The notes beneath the pieces were generated by a model that did not search any database, was not told the origin of the DNA, and saw nothing but the letters and a program-made list of their open reading frames with translations. Both the position numbers and the translations under genes were made by a program. From assembly GCA_949318235.1 (NCBI GenBank), contig OX439131.1, forward strand, positions 28,478,489 to 28,542,488: a DNA stretch of 64,000 nt, written 5' to 3'. This stretch comes from Ecdyonurus torrentis (taxonomy: Eukaryota > Arthropoda > Insecta > Ephemeroptera > Heptageniidae). Numbering within the stretch: the stretch's first letter is position 1; each line of letters starts with the position of its first letter. This document shows positions 12,205 to 26,650 of the stretch, one piece after another.

Positions 12205-13555
12205 CTAAAATCATAAATTTCATAATGAAGTTATATTATTTTTAGTACTCATACTGTTTTATAAAAATAAATTTCAGCTTAATTCCAGGTACCCTCATAT
12301 ATAACCATAATAGTTTTGCCTCATTTAAAAAAAATTTTGAATCAGAATACATCACACACAAAAACGTATATATTTCCTCTCGCACACCCTTCTTTTTGAG
12401 AAAATCGTAAGATCAGACCCTTTTTTGTGTGTAAACATTTTTTTATGGCTCAAATATTTCCATCAGTGGATACACACAGCTGTTTTCATGCAGAAGCTAT
12501 TTGTTCACAGTGTGCTACCACATTTCTAAGGTGTCAATAAAACACAAAATCAAACCAGCCTATACAAATTTCATATATTATATTATTTACATTGTATAAA
12601 TTATCAGTTTAGAAATTGTAAAAACATTATTTCTATATATAAAAATATCAAATAGGTTTTTAAATATATATTATTTATATAATTATAATCTGAAAAAAAT
12701 ATTATTCATATTTCTATTATAACATAATCACTGCAGTATTAAGTCATATCAATATATTATAAATTTATTGATTTGCATATTTATGTGATTATAAAACATT
12801 TGATCCTTGTTAATACCATCATAACAATAAATTGGGTTATTTACATTAATTTGAATTGTATCATTGTATATATATGAGTTTATAAGTATATTTGTTTGTT
12901 TACTCTAATGGGAAAGCAATATTATGATTGAGCAATAATTAACATTTACGTGTAATATAATATAGGGATGAAAATACATGTAAAACAAATTATATAAATG
13001 TTGACATTTGGATTATCATAATTTTAAATTAACAACCATGTATTTCTTTAAACAAAAGACAAATACACATATATTTGTTTTATTTTATATACATAAATGA
13101 AGCAAATTTAGTTTATTATATTGATTTTCAACTGCCGTAATACTGTACAAATTGTTATAAAGAAACGATGTTGTTTAAAAAAACAATGTCATTTGTAAAA
13201 TGTATATAGGAACGCGGGATTAAGAAATTTTGCATTGGACACTAAAAAATCAAATGCATTATAATTTTAGCTATTTATTATCTGAAATTAATATAAATCA
13301 GACTAAAAAGCAAAATAAAATTTGACAGTTGCATAAAACAATTTCTAACAAGATCCATAGCGTATAACTAAAAAAAAAAAAAAAAAAAAAAAAAGTGACA
13401 TTTCTATTTTAGTCTATAACTTATGACAATTCATAACTATAGAATTAGTTTGCTAATAAATGGCTATAGATGCCAATACTAAGTGACTAGATAGCCAGTG
13501 TTATTGTATAGAAGGCCACGTGGTGTGACCCTCACAGCATGCATGCGTGACTCAC
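12205..13555 (-). other. Intron 1 of NKX6/HGTX (1.35 kb)
   Basis: AT-rich non-coding DNA between a GTGAGT donor (13555-13550) and a TTTTAG acceptor. It holds a poly-A run near 13370-13394. I see nothing else in it. Confidence 0.8.
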
Positions 13556-13945
13556 CGCTGCTGCGAGGCGGTGCGCGGGTTGCATATTGGCCGCTGAAGG
13601 TTGTGTCACGGTAGGTTGCACACTAGGGGGTGGTCTACTCAAAATATGCTCAATACCATGTGGTGTAGCAGCAGAACATGAACGTGGGCTGGACGATGCA
13701 GAACTAGCGGGTGGTGGTGTCTTACTTTCTGCCATAGACGTGAGGGCTAACAATGGACCTGCCACACATGAGTCTCTAGGGGTCGATTGTTGACCTCTAG
13801 CTCCAGCAGAAAAATCTAATAACATTTCTTGTTCCCTTTGTTGCTCTCTTTGTTGTTGTTGTTGTTGATGCTGTTGTTGTTGAGCACCGCGAGCCGGAGC
13901 GTGTAACGCTGGCCTCAACGGCAGAGGTGGACTGCCAAGTCGCAT
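13556..13945 (-). CDS. HGTX: NKX6/HGTX homeobox protein, coding exon 1 (N-terminus)
   Basis: Reading leftward the exon carries a Gln-rich segment, then LLALTSMAESKTP (compare LAALHSMAEMKTP in vertebrate NKX6), then SAATPHGIEHILSRPPP, the TN/eh1-like Groucho-interaction motif seen in NKX6 as TPHGIxxILSRP. The donor GCG|GTGAGT at 13556/13555 is in phase 0. An in-frame stop lies at 13972-13970. The first in-frame ATG is at 13945. A second at 13825 (MLLDFSAG) gives an N-terminus whose length matches the family better and would put the poly-Gln stretch in the 5' UTR. A TATAAAAA motif on the minus strand at about 13982-13975 also sits at a suitable distance for that later start. I give the longer form; the start is unresolved. 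Confidence 0.85.
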
Positions 13946-13972
13946 CAACACGCGAGGCAAACCCAGAGTTCA

Positions 13973-14360
13973 AGTTTTTATAATCACGTCTGTCTAACAC
14001 GAGTTTATAACACTCAACTAAACTGTTGTTGTTGATAATAATAATAGTAATAATAAATAGACATTTTCAAACTAGTATACTATATACTGTGTATGTGTTT
14101 TTATATATTGTAATTGATAATATACATCGTGTGGAACGGTCACGGGAGGTTCACCCAATTATAAGTGTAGTTGATATGGTGCAGAACGCAACAGTGTGGA
14201 CGCACCCGCCAGAGTTTTGTACCATGTTATATCATCTAAAGTATAAAACCACGCCTACTAAAATGTTTTCTAGTCTTATTGGTTGATTCAAAGCAGTGGG
14301 GGAAAACATGGCAATTGACTCTAGCACTGAATAATGCTCCCCACACCATATCATACTGGG
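13973..14360 (-). promoter_or_regulatory. Probable NKX6/HGTX promoter region
   Basis: Immediately upstream of coding exon 1 and more GC-rich than its surroundings from about 14130. On the minus strand it holds a CCAAT box near 14282-14278, a CACGCC-type box near 14250, and TATA-like motifs at about 14106-14098 and 13982-13975. Position and composition support a promoter. The transcription start is not determined, and an upstream non-coding exon cannot be excluded. Confidence 0.45.
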
Positions 14361-16013
14361 CTTTTTGTTGCCGTTTTATTGAGATTTAGAACACAAAAAC
14401 AACGAGAATTTTACAGCTTCATGTAACTCAATTAAGCTGTTTACACTAATGGGGCTGTGGTGAAAATTTTAAGAACTTACATTATCGTATATTATATCTT
14501 TAACGATAATTAATGTTGAAAATAATTTACACTATTTTGGATATATTCCAAAAAAATTATATTAATAGTAGTAATGATAATTAAAAAAATTAAAATGATT
14601 TAAATTGTAAATCTTTCCTATTCTACTAAAACTACTATTTTATTTACAGTATAAAATCTTAATAATATAATTTTCATTTTCTCCTTTACTTTTCACACAA
14701 CACTAACTTTCTTTCTTTTCCCCCCTCTTGCTCATGTAATCAGGCATTTCATTACAGTGATGAGCGTTGAATGAAATCTAGATGCCGTATCAACCTTATT
14801 GTGGGTACAATCTCATGCAAAAGTAAGCTGAACATCTTTATTTTTGCTTTAAATTCTAACTCTAATATATTATTTTTACGAGAAAAATATGATGAGCCCC
14901 TGTAAAGTACGCAACCTAGTGATGCATATCGGACACTCTTGTTGCCTATACGCCAGGATACTTGCAGCAACGTGATGAACTTTTTAATATAGAAATATAT
15001 TGCTACTTTGAAACTTTAATTATTAATATTTGCCACGTGGGACTTTTCATGTAATATTATATTTGCATTTACAGGATTTTTTTCAAACTTTTTAGTATAT
15101 CATTGTTTGAGGATAGGTGCTCAAAGGCTATGTTTATTTAAATAAATTACTGAACACGTTTTGCAATTCATTATAAATAATATCATAGTTCCTTGAAAAT
15201 AAAAACTAATAGCAATTACTAAAATGTAAAACACTACAAAAACACATTATGGAGGTAAAAACCAGCTTTTTATAATTTATAATAACATCATATCATATAC
15301 AATGTTTTTATTTATAATAATCATAACTATAACATTTTTTATATTATTTTTATTTAAGTTTAAAAATGTCTTAAAATTTTTTTTAGACACATAAAATATA
15401 ATATAATCTAAATTTTATATCATAATCTTATAAACTTGTAAATTGATTTTTTTTTATAACACTATTAAAAATATTTAAGAATCTATGTCTTTGTATATTA
15501 AAAGTTTTCATATAGTGAAGAAATTATTATTATTACTATTATGTTATATAATAAATGTTCATTTCATTACTACCCATAATATTTTAACTCCTCTTTACTG
15601 GTATAAAGGGAAAACAATCTCGCAATATAACTTGCTCCACGCTCACTGCCGCCTATTATACTTGCTATAAACATAGATACGAGTATATATATTATATTAT
15701 AGTATGCTCTGAAACGCCACTGTGGCTATTCAATCAGCAACCACTCACAGTTTAAGAAGAGGGGGGATATGAAATAAAAGGCTTTTAGCAAAGCTATATA
15801 CCAAAGACCAGTGTGTATAAAGTGAGAGAAAAAAATATATATATATTATATATATATGGGGAGGGTTCATATCATCTGTATATAAGTCAGCTATCCAATT
15901 AGGCGGGTCTGTATACATCATGTATAACAAAAACGTTCTTTTTGCTACTGCTTTTTTGCCTTTTGCAATAAATTTATTTTTATTATGAATCATATAAGCA
16001 TTTCTCTCTTTTA

Positions 16014-16045
<32 letters not shown>

Positions 16046-16158
16046 CTCTTACATTCTTTATTATATTAAATGCACAAGAGAATTTCTCACTTAGTTAAAT
16101 TAACATAACAACACACACTATATATACATATATAGCTCTCAGCTTTTATACAATACTC

Positions 16159-16164
<6 letters not shown>

Positions 16165-16223
<59 letters not shown>
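16165..16223. repeat. (TA)n microsatellite
   Basis: Perfect TA tract of about 59 bp. Confidence 0.95.
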
Positions 16224-16225
<2 letters not shown>

Positions 16226-16704
16226 TCAGGCATTCCACTTTAAATTTATATAATATAAAGCTTTTTATCTTCATAACTACTGCATTTATGTTTAACAATT
16301 TTTTAATGCCATCAAATTTGTATGTACTACATTATCTAAAGTTATACAGAATGAAACTCATATATCAGAATGTTTATGCATAAAAAGAAATTATTATTCA
16401 CTTTAATATATTATACTCTTTTTATATTATAATTTTTTTTTTTGTAACTTATAAATTAATATATATATTATACACATTTAAATCAGATTGTGAAACTAGT
16501 ATGTTAACTGTAACTTGCTTCATGAAAGATTAAATAAACCTGTCAAATATTAAATTAATATCATGTTATTTGAGGTTCAATAAGATATTTTGTCCTACTT
16601 ATTATTATTTTTTTGTATTATTATTTCCAATCATACACCAGTATTTGAATGGATTTTTATTTTCTATTTATGTCAATGTTCTACAAATGTTATTATGGGA
16701 TGCA

Positions 16705-16809
<105 letters not shown>

Positions 16810-17998
16810 CATTTTTCTCATTTTAGTTAAGAGTTTATTCTAAGTAAGTTAAAAAAAAATTATTTTACGCACAAAAAGTTTTAGCGTTCAGTTCAGTTTA
16901 TCTGTTTAGTTGTGTTTTATTTTTTTATGAAAGTAAAAAAAAAAATGTTGAATTTTTTATGAAGAAGAGGAAGAAAATAAAATTAATTTTTTTTTCTGTT
17001 TCAATTTAAAGAATAATTATAGTTAAAATCAATCTGAACAAAATTAAAATTATCTTACAAGTTATCAGTAATAATAAATACAGATAAATAATATTTATCA
17101 AATTAGTATAGTCTCTTAACTGTTCTGTTAGATTTAATAGGAACATATTAAAAAAAATTTAAATAATGGTTTTCACTTCTACTGTCCGGTTTGAGATATT
17201 AATAATTAATATTTTCAGCATTACTCATCCAGGTATACAAGAAAATCATAAATTTATTAGAATTTTATGCTAAAATATAAAGCACTTTCTCCCTATATAT
17301 GATTTTTTATATATCATAAAGAACAGAATATCTTTTTAATATAAATAGAAACAGATTTTTTATTATCCCCCATTTAGTATATTTAAATATTATATATATT
17401 ATATTATGTATATTATATATACGTATTCTTTATAGTATAATATGATTAAATTCTCAATAAATTTTATTACAAAAAATATATATACTTTTGTACGTATATA
17501 TTATACTTTTTAAAATATATAAAACTATAAATATAAAATTTTTGATCTTAAAGATAATAAGTGCTGTAAAATTTTATTCTCCCTATTATTGTGAGTCCTA
17601 ATAATGTTGTTATTTGATTGCGCTCTCGCTTTGCTCTCGCCCGCGTTTTGTTGGATGCTCATGAATATGCTAATGTACAAGCCGGGACTGCCACCACCGT
17701 GAGTTTATCACGAAGCCAAACTCTCATTTCGTCTCTCTTTCTGCACATGCCTTTATTATCTTTTTTTTTTTTTTTTTTTTTTTCCTTCTTATTTCTTCTC
17801 TTTCTTTTTTTAGATTTGCTGCCTGGCTTTATGAGAAATCCGTTCTGATCGATTTACTTTCCCAAATGAAACTTTCATCCGTATTTATTGAGACATCTTA
17901 TCTTTTTCTTTCTTCAACGGTTTTATTTTTTCATCTATCATAAATTTTATTATTTTTCCCCGTCATTTTTATTGAAACTAAATTATTAAATCTTTTGT

Positions 17999-18035
<37 letters not shown>

Positions 18036-20080
18036 CAGAGGGAGAAAGAAATTGTAGATTGAGTTTTTATAACTTTTCTTTTCTACTGTTTTCATAAATG
18101 GATGCTTTAATAAAGTATTATTTTCAATTATAAAATAAATCATAATATGTAAAATATTACATAATTTTTTTTTACGTAAAATTTTATTTCATTGCCAAGA
18201 TAATACAAACTATACTGAAAAAACTTTTACAAATGTTATATTATAGAAGCTATTTTGTTATTCAGTTATGACTAAATCAGTTAACGATTTGATTTATTTT
18301 TTATAACTTTAATAAAGTCATATAAAAAATATAGCTTCTTAGTTACTGTAATTTGATCATTAGTAAATTACATCACATATAACTATATATACAGTGTAGT
18401 ATAAATTACTAAGAAGGAAATAATATATTTTTATTCACCTTTAAACAGCAAAAATTTGACAACTTTACAAACCTTTATAACTTTCTGTTCTAATTATTTT
18501 TTAATATCAATAGTGACATTTTTTTTAAGAAAAAAAAAATCTAAAAAGAAATTGTTTAGCTTTTTAAATTATTTAAATATTATGTAAAGGAGTAGACTTT
18601 TCAAATGTCTCATCACCACTTAAAATTGAGGGAGGCTCAATAAGAAACTTCATTTTTTTTTTTAGTTTCTTATGCCTGCTGTGTTTTATCGCTTACTGCA
18701 ACAATAAAATTGGATTCAAGAGTCGATGATAAAAATCAAGTGGTGCACCATGTGCTATAGAAAATAACAGACATACAAGACTATACTTACTGACTAGAAG
18801 CGTCACTCTCTATATTTCTCGCACTTGTGTGGTATGCTAAACACGCGAATATCCATTGAATACTTCTGATTATTTGTATGTTATATTAAAGCATTTTATA
18901 ATGGATTGCAATACATAAGTGTATATTGCCCGATTCAAATATTGCTATATTTGCAATATTGCTACATTGTCAAGATTTTGTAAACAGTTTTATATTGCAT
19001 AATTAATTATAATATGAAAAATATCACATTATAATCCATCAGTAATTTGTATTATATACTAAAATGTGAATTGCATTAATATCTAAATACAGGGGCAGTT
19101 GGTTACAATCAAATGTATAATTATTAGAAAATAAAAATATCTTCTCATAGACAAATGCTCTTACGTGATATCTTAATTGTGTTCTTCAACTTTCAAATTG
19201 TATTTTAACTATTATAATATATAGTTATTTGCATTATAAAGCTAAATAATTTACACTTCTTAAAAAGAAAAATATATAAATATAAAGGATGGGAAAAAAA
19301 GCGACAGAGGCATTTTTCAAATCAACATCATACACTACAAACTTGAGTCAATACATTTTTGTTTTCTATGAGTCACATTTACCATGCAAGCTCACGTATA
19401 TTTATTATTCTTTTTTTTTTTTTTTTTTTTTAACAATTCTGATTGATTGAAGTTTTGTATTCAGGTGAAAATTCTTAGACTATAGTAAATGTGAAAGCTG
19501 TTTGGTATCTACCTGCTTCTTTCAATGGTTTGTTAAACGTGAGAAATGCCCCCTTTTTTATTTCTTCGGCTGCTTTTTGTTACGTGTCATCCCTGATTCT
19601 AGCAGACTGCTCGGCGCCCATACCTGAATATTACGAGACATTCAGACTACAAAATTGTAGGGTGTGTGTGTGTGTTATATTTTACCTGTTCAACCGTATA
19701 TATTAAGCCTTGATATCAATCTTTACAAGCTTTTTAGAACATAACACCTTATATATTATAGCTCATTTCAGGACCTTCTTAGAATGTGCCTGATGGCTCA
19801 TATTAACAATATAAAGATTATAAGATGAACAAAATTGGTGATTTTTCTTTGTATAATGTTTACAATATCTACCCTAATAAATGAGATTTTTTTTTTCGTT
19901 TTCTTTTTCAAAGAATTAATTATAAATATAGGTAGAGTGTTAAGTTTTGCTTTTTTAAATCTATTGGTTTTTATAGTGTATAATGTATAGTAAGTCAGGT
20001 ACTCTTTGACATATTCTCAACTAAAAACATAAAAAGCTTTAAGATTTGTGTGTCATATATTTACTCTGTATTCTTGCTTA

Positions 20081-20414
20081 AAGCCATAGACCACATAAAA
20101 CAACATGTGATATTTAATGAATAAGCACGAAATGGGATCTTCAAAACTGATGACAATTTTTACCAGAATGTCAATGTAGCTCCACGAGAGAGCATGAAAA
20201 AACTGTAAAGTATGCAATTTGCGTAAAAATTCATGTTTATGACGTCAGAAACATGCAAAAATTGGTATGAAAATGTTGTGTGGGTTGCATAAATCGAATT
20301 TTCTGATCATTGCTACGGGGCTATATACTGTTAGATTTTGCGACAAACTAATGTTATTTATGTAAATTCCATCAAGTGTTTTGTGATATAAATGCTTATG
20401 TTTTTCTCTGGTCT
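20081..20414 (+). mobile_element. Dispersed 330-bp repeat, copy 1
   Basis: By eye about 85-90% identical to the reverse complement of 40736-41063 over its whole length, from AAGCCATAGACCACATAAA to TTTTTCTCTGGTC. It contains ATGACGTCAGAAACATG and ACTGTAAAGTATGCAATTTG. No long open frame and no clear terminal inverted repeats. Probably a non-autonomous transposon or SINE-like unit; class not determined. Confidence 0.8.
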
Positions 20415-21206
20415 TACAAAATAGCATAAATTACGTAAAAATAAATAAATATTGCTGAAAGTGAACTATATAGTACAATCGTTATTACGCATTTATTTTT
20501 ATCCTATTTTTAAAGCAATAAACACAGGTCTGATAATAATATCAATGATATAATAAGTATAAAATTAAATCTATTTATATTTCAAATAATGGTATAAGAT
20601 TTCTATATAGAAAAAAATGTGACTCATATAACATTAAATCCATTAGAAATTAAATAAAATTATATAGAAAATTGTCATTATTTTAATGTACTTCAAGTTA
20701 TTACAATTTACGTAGAATAAAATCAAGTTATAATTAGTTTAACGTTCTTGGTGAACTTATTATGAAATTATGTTTTAATATATATACGTTGTGAGTATAA
20801 ATAACTTTTTGAATGAAAATTAAATTAAATTTAAAAGTTATATAGAAATATAACAATTAAATTATATTATATTACAAAGTTTCAAAATAATGGAGAACTT
20901 TATCTAGATATATATATGTATATTTCTCCATATATATCTGTATGAATTTTATTTTGAAAAGAGATAGAGGAAATATAAAGGGAGAAAATAATATTGGATA
21001 TTATATTCTAATGAAATTTTCCTCTTTTAATCAAAGTTAACACACATTAAGTGAGCACTATAATATTTATAGCATTTAATTAGAGTTAAAAGCCTAGAGC
21101 ATTGAAGCGCTTTAATTCGATTATCCTCCCTCTACAAAGTTCATGCTACGCCGCGCCGACATCATCTGTCATATAAAGCTAACGTCCCAAACAACGAAAA
21201 AGAGAT

Positions 21207-21221
21207 GAGAGAGAGAGAGAA

Positions 21222-21261
<40 letters not shown>
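21207..21261. repeat. Interrupted (GA)n microsatellite
   Basis: GA tract broken by AAAG units. Confidence 0.9.
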
Positions 21262-21262
<1 letters not shown>

Positions 21263-23816
21263 CTTTTTAGCTTCATAACAACGCATTAGCACTATACGAG
21301 AGTTTAACATTATTGAATCAAGTCACAAGTTAGGAAGAACATTACTTTTAAATTTCATTACTTAATAGTAGTTTTATATAATATATATATATAAAAAAAG
21401 TCAAATTTATAATACTCATATAATTTTATAAAAAAAAATAAATCAATCAGTATTCAATTTAATAATAATTTAATATTAAAAATTTTTATTATGTTATGAT
21501 GAAAAATTTATATTATTATAAAAGGAGGGTTCGCATTTTTTTTTTTTTTTTAATAATAATATAATATTTTTTTCAACGTTATATTTAATGAATATTAAGA
21601 ATTGGATTGAAAGAGAGTATTTTTAGTCATAATTTTTATATTCAGCAGCTGTGCGTGTCATGTAGGCTTTAATGGCGTCTCAAATTGCAATTTAATACAT
21701 CAAACCTCACGTTTCTTTTATATTTAAATTGTCATCTGTAGCTTTTTTTTTAATGTGAGAATGTGATAACGAGGTATAATTTAATATTTTCTTGGAATGA
21801 TTTTTTTTTCTGATTTGAAATTAATATCTATTAATAAAATTTTTGGGTATATTATTTTTCTGCGTGTAATTTATTATAAATCTTTTTTAATTTGCAAAAT
21901 TGTAAGAAAAAATTACTTCATTTGCCATATATATTATTTCCTTTCTTTCTTCCTTACATAGTCTTACTAAAATGTTTGTATTTCTTTGGCTAATTATTAC
22001 TAAAATATCCCTATTAGAGAAGTATAAGAGCGCATCCGTCCGTGCGTCCGTCCGATTTACTCTGAACAGTTTAGCTTACATTTAACAAATGACAAATGAA
22101 ACTGTTCTCAAGACTCTACAAAATCGTTGAAAATTCCAACAGATAAAATGTAATTAATATTAAATGTAGCAATATTTGTTTATTTAGTTTTCTTATACAC
22201 AAAAAAAAAAATTCCATCAGTTTGAATGAGTATAATATGTATGTGTGTTTGCAATAGCAGTATAATATTGAAAGCTATACCCCACAACTTCACCAATAGT
22301 TTGTCATTATGAAGCTGTGCGGTCTATACTTGGCCAATAGTTTGCCAATAACCACAATGTGGTGCGGTCATTTGATGGGATAAAAATTGGTGTGCGGTGG
22401 TGATGGTGGTGGCTTTGGCTTTTGTAGCACGTGTATTTCACATCAAAGTGTCGTTACGAGAGGCTAACACGTGCATCTATCCAACCCCCCCCCCCCCGAA
22501 ACACCGCCACCCACACCCTCTCTCTCTCTCTGTAACATACTCAGTATACTATGAAACGATGCTTAAACTTATATACAACTGCTTTTTAACAACACCTTCA
22601 CAACATTGTTTTGTGTGTGTATAACATACATGAAAAATACAACGTGTAAAACAACAAACTTATATACAAACTATATACTTTATCACTTCACTATAAAATA
22701 ACTTGATTCTTTTTTAAACTTTAAAAAAAAAAGTTAAAAGAAGAGTATTTTTTTATATTAATTTGCAGCTTAAAACACATGACGTTTTAAGTAGTTTATT
22801 ATATACGATAACAAATTTTTAAGATGCTGTTATTATAATATAAATACTTTCTTTGCATTTAAATACTAATATTGTTTGTATTTTCATATAAAAATTAAAA
22901 ATATAATAAATAAAATATTTGAAATTTATTATTAATTTTCTTTTCATATGGTATACTATAAAATACTTTTACACTCGTTTAACTATCTGATTTGATTAAA
23001 ATTATATTCATATTTATACTTCTTTAGATTTTTTTTGAGCTATTTATTCATAAAATGCAAAATGTTAATTTATAACAAGATTGCAATTTTATAAAAATCA
23101 CTTAATCCAAGAAGGGGAGAGAGCTAGAATTTAAATACATTTATATAAATTAATAGTAACTCTATATTTCCTTGAAATTTTGTATAAATGTCAATAGAAT
23201 GCTATGGTAGTCCGCGAACTTTTTGAATGACCCTCGTACATAACAAAGTCTACGAGCTTTTAATCGACCATCTGTTTGTTTAATTGTGATAATTTTATAT
23301 AATAGCTTTATAGTAAGTACAAAATTCCCAAATATATATTTTTTCTATGCTTGTATTTTTTCCAATATTATATAGAAGTGACTTGCTGGAATGTCCCATA
23401 TGAGCAAGCTTTAGCTTAAAAAGTACTATTATACTATATAGAGAGAGAGCCTTCAACTTTTGGAACCAACACGAGAATCAACCAAACGTATATATAAAAG
23501 CAAAAAAAGAGTGAGAGAAAGAGAAAAAAAAAGTTTTCAAAAGTTACTTTAAGTTAATCGAGTTAGGTTTCATAGCACAAGATAAATGACGCTTTCCTCG
23601 CGTCGAATGTTCGTATTGAGATCGTTTATCACTGCGCATTTGTTTTTTATTCCTCCCTCATAGAAAACCGTAGTATCAAAATCACCCCATAAAGAAAGTT
23701 ATACCAATTTGTAAGAGATATAAAAATCAAGGCAAAACTTTTCATTAATTTTTTCCATATTAATTTATCACAGTTGAAAAGAAATTATTTTTGGCACCCC
23801 TCCATTGAGAGTGAAT

Positions 23817-23820
<4 letters not shown>

Positions 23821-23873
<53 letters not shown>
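23821..23873. repeat. (GA)n microsatellite
   Basis: Perfect GA tract of about 53 bp. Confidence 0.95.
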
Positions 23874-23875
<2 letters not shown>

Positions 23876-24421
23876 TTGACATTACTCCAAAGCGATATTA
23901 CACTTTTTAAAGTTTTTCGATTAAGGAAATTTACATTGATATATATATTGGAGACAAAAATGACGTTAACATTTTTTTGAAATTGTAGTCTCACAATTTT
24001 TTTAATATTATTTGTAATGTCAAAAATTATTAGTTAACCTGAAGTGAAATATTGATATTAAATTTTTCATTGGCACTCGAAACAAGAATGGCATGGAAGG
24101 GAAGGGAAAAAAAACTTTATATAATATTAAATAACAGTGGCTTGTGTTATAACTTCTGTGTTGCTTTTTTGCTGTTATATTTAACTAACTTTTATAACAT
24201 ATACATTATATATTTTTTTGTATGGTATACAGAAAAATAAGTTATATTATATTATAGAGAGAATTGGGAACAAAATACATGTTATAAATATTGGTATCAA
24301 TTCTTTTTAGTAGATTTAATTATAAACGCTAAAGGATTTATGTTTTACAAATTTATTTTTATTTTATCATTATATAATTTAGAAGAACTATGGCTTTAAA
24401 AAACAAAACTTACACACACAT

Positions 24422-24612
<191 letters not shown>

Positions 24613-25494
24613 TTCATTTGATTATAATTTAATATTGAATTAAATGAGTGTTGAATAAGGAGAAACACATTGTCATCAAAAAACCCCACGAGGCTATTTG
24701 ACTGATTTGTTGTTTTTGATTGAGAATCTTGACATGAGGGAAAAAGTTTAGCTTTGATTTCTCTAGTGGAAGAACTGATGGATGTTTGATGACATAAAAC
24801 CACCGCCCCCGGGATTTTCAACCCTCGTGAGAGCACACAGGGTCATTTTCATGTGGTTGTTCAACATCAACCATAAGAATTTAAATTAAGTTGAGTAACA
24901 CATTGTTAAAATGTACTTTATATGAAGAATTTGCAAGTTTTATTAACTTTTTTTTTTAACATCTTAGGGTATACAAAAAAATATATATAAATGTACTGAA
25001 ATATATTATTTAAAAATTTATATAAACATTTTAAGAAATCTTATATTAGATAAAAAAATTTGATTCCCATTGAATAGTATGATCTTAAATCCTATAAAAA
25101 TTATGATATATGCAAAAAAAAAATCATTGATTTTTGTTTTCATTTATTGTAATTGAAATATATTAAAATGAATAAAGAGTTTAAGATTTGTGTACCTTAT
25201 TTTTATAACCATATATAAGGTTAATAATATTGAGCCTTTTACTTTTGTTTCTGTTCTCAACTATAATAACATTTTTATGCTGACCTTTACGCCCTCTTTT
25301 GTGTTTGAAATTCAATCTGTCCACAATAAAAGTTTAGCACTGCGGCTGTTGCGGAGCAATAAGACGCTGTTACTCTGAGTTATTGTATCCTCAATATTTG
25401 CAAGACCAAAAACACTCGCGCTTTACTATGCTCTTTTGTTTTACGACTACACCTTTTACCTTTTTGTGACGTATCCACCTGCTTCCTATATTAT

Positions 25495-25717
<223 letters not shown>

Positions 25718-26556
25718 AAAAATTGAAAAAAAAGAGAACAAAACATATTAAACTTGTATTGCTGTATATACTATAAAGTCTAATACTATTTTATTTTATA
25801 TGTCGTATAATATTTTTTTCTGTTCATACAATAAAAATATTCCATATGAATGTTAATTCATATTTTTGTAGCTTTTTCCCCTTTTGCCTCTTGCTTTATA
25901 TTATATAGCTAAAATAACAGGAAAAAAAAACTTTATTTTCTTTTTCTAGACATTGATGTACTGTATGGTAAAAATATCATTGGAACAACTTTATGTCCTA
26001 GAAATATTGCAAGTTATAAAATGCAACACAATATATAATATTTTTCTATTTTTGTGTTAGAGAGGATGTCCCCACCTATATCTACACCATTGATCTGTTA
26101 TATATATAAAAAAAAGTGTAAGGGTGAAAGGGGATGAGAGGGAGGAGTAAAAAAAAAATAGGAGGATGAGAACCACACCATCACCACACACATACACCAG
26201 ATTAAATTTAATACCGATAAAAAATGAATCGAATTCGACGTGTTTGAATGTTTGACATTAAATGTGAATTATGATTATTTTAGAGCAATAAAAATGTTAC
26301 ACTGTCATTGTGTGTAATGTATAGCTGATTGTTGTTTGATAAGATCCTATACATGTCATAATGTATCAATTGGGTCGTCATTAGTCATCGTTCATTTCAT
26401 TCTATAATAAATATATTTATTTATATAGAATTTTTCAATGTATTTTTTTAAAATAATAATAATAAAAAAATTATAAATATGTATCATAAACATTAACGCA
26501 AAATAATGGAAAATTAATTTTTTATAGGAAATTGATCACTTTATTTAATTTGTTTG

Positions 26557-26574
26557 AGAGAGAGAGAGAACTTT

Positions 26575-26647
<73 letters not shown>

Positions 26648-26650
26648 ATA
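26557..26650. repeat. Short (GA)n followed by (TA)n
   Basis: A 13-bp GA run at 26557-26569, an 11-bp spacer, then about 70 bp of TA. Confidence 0.92.

Noticed and set aside
13587..14000. Other open frames overlapping NKX6 exon 1
   Set aside because: Shadows of the GC-richer coding exon; only the frame with the TN motif and SMAESKTP matches the family.
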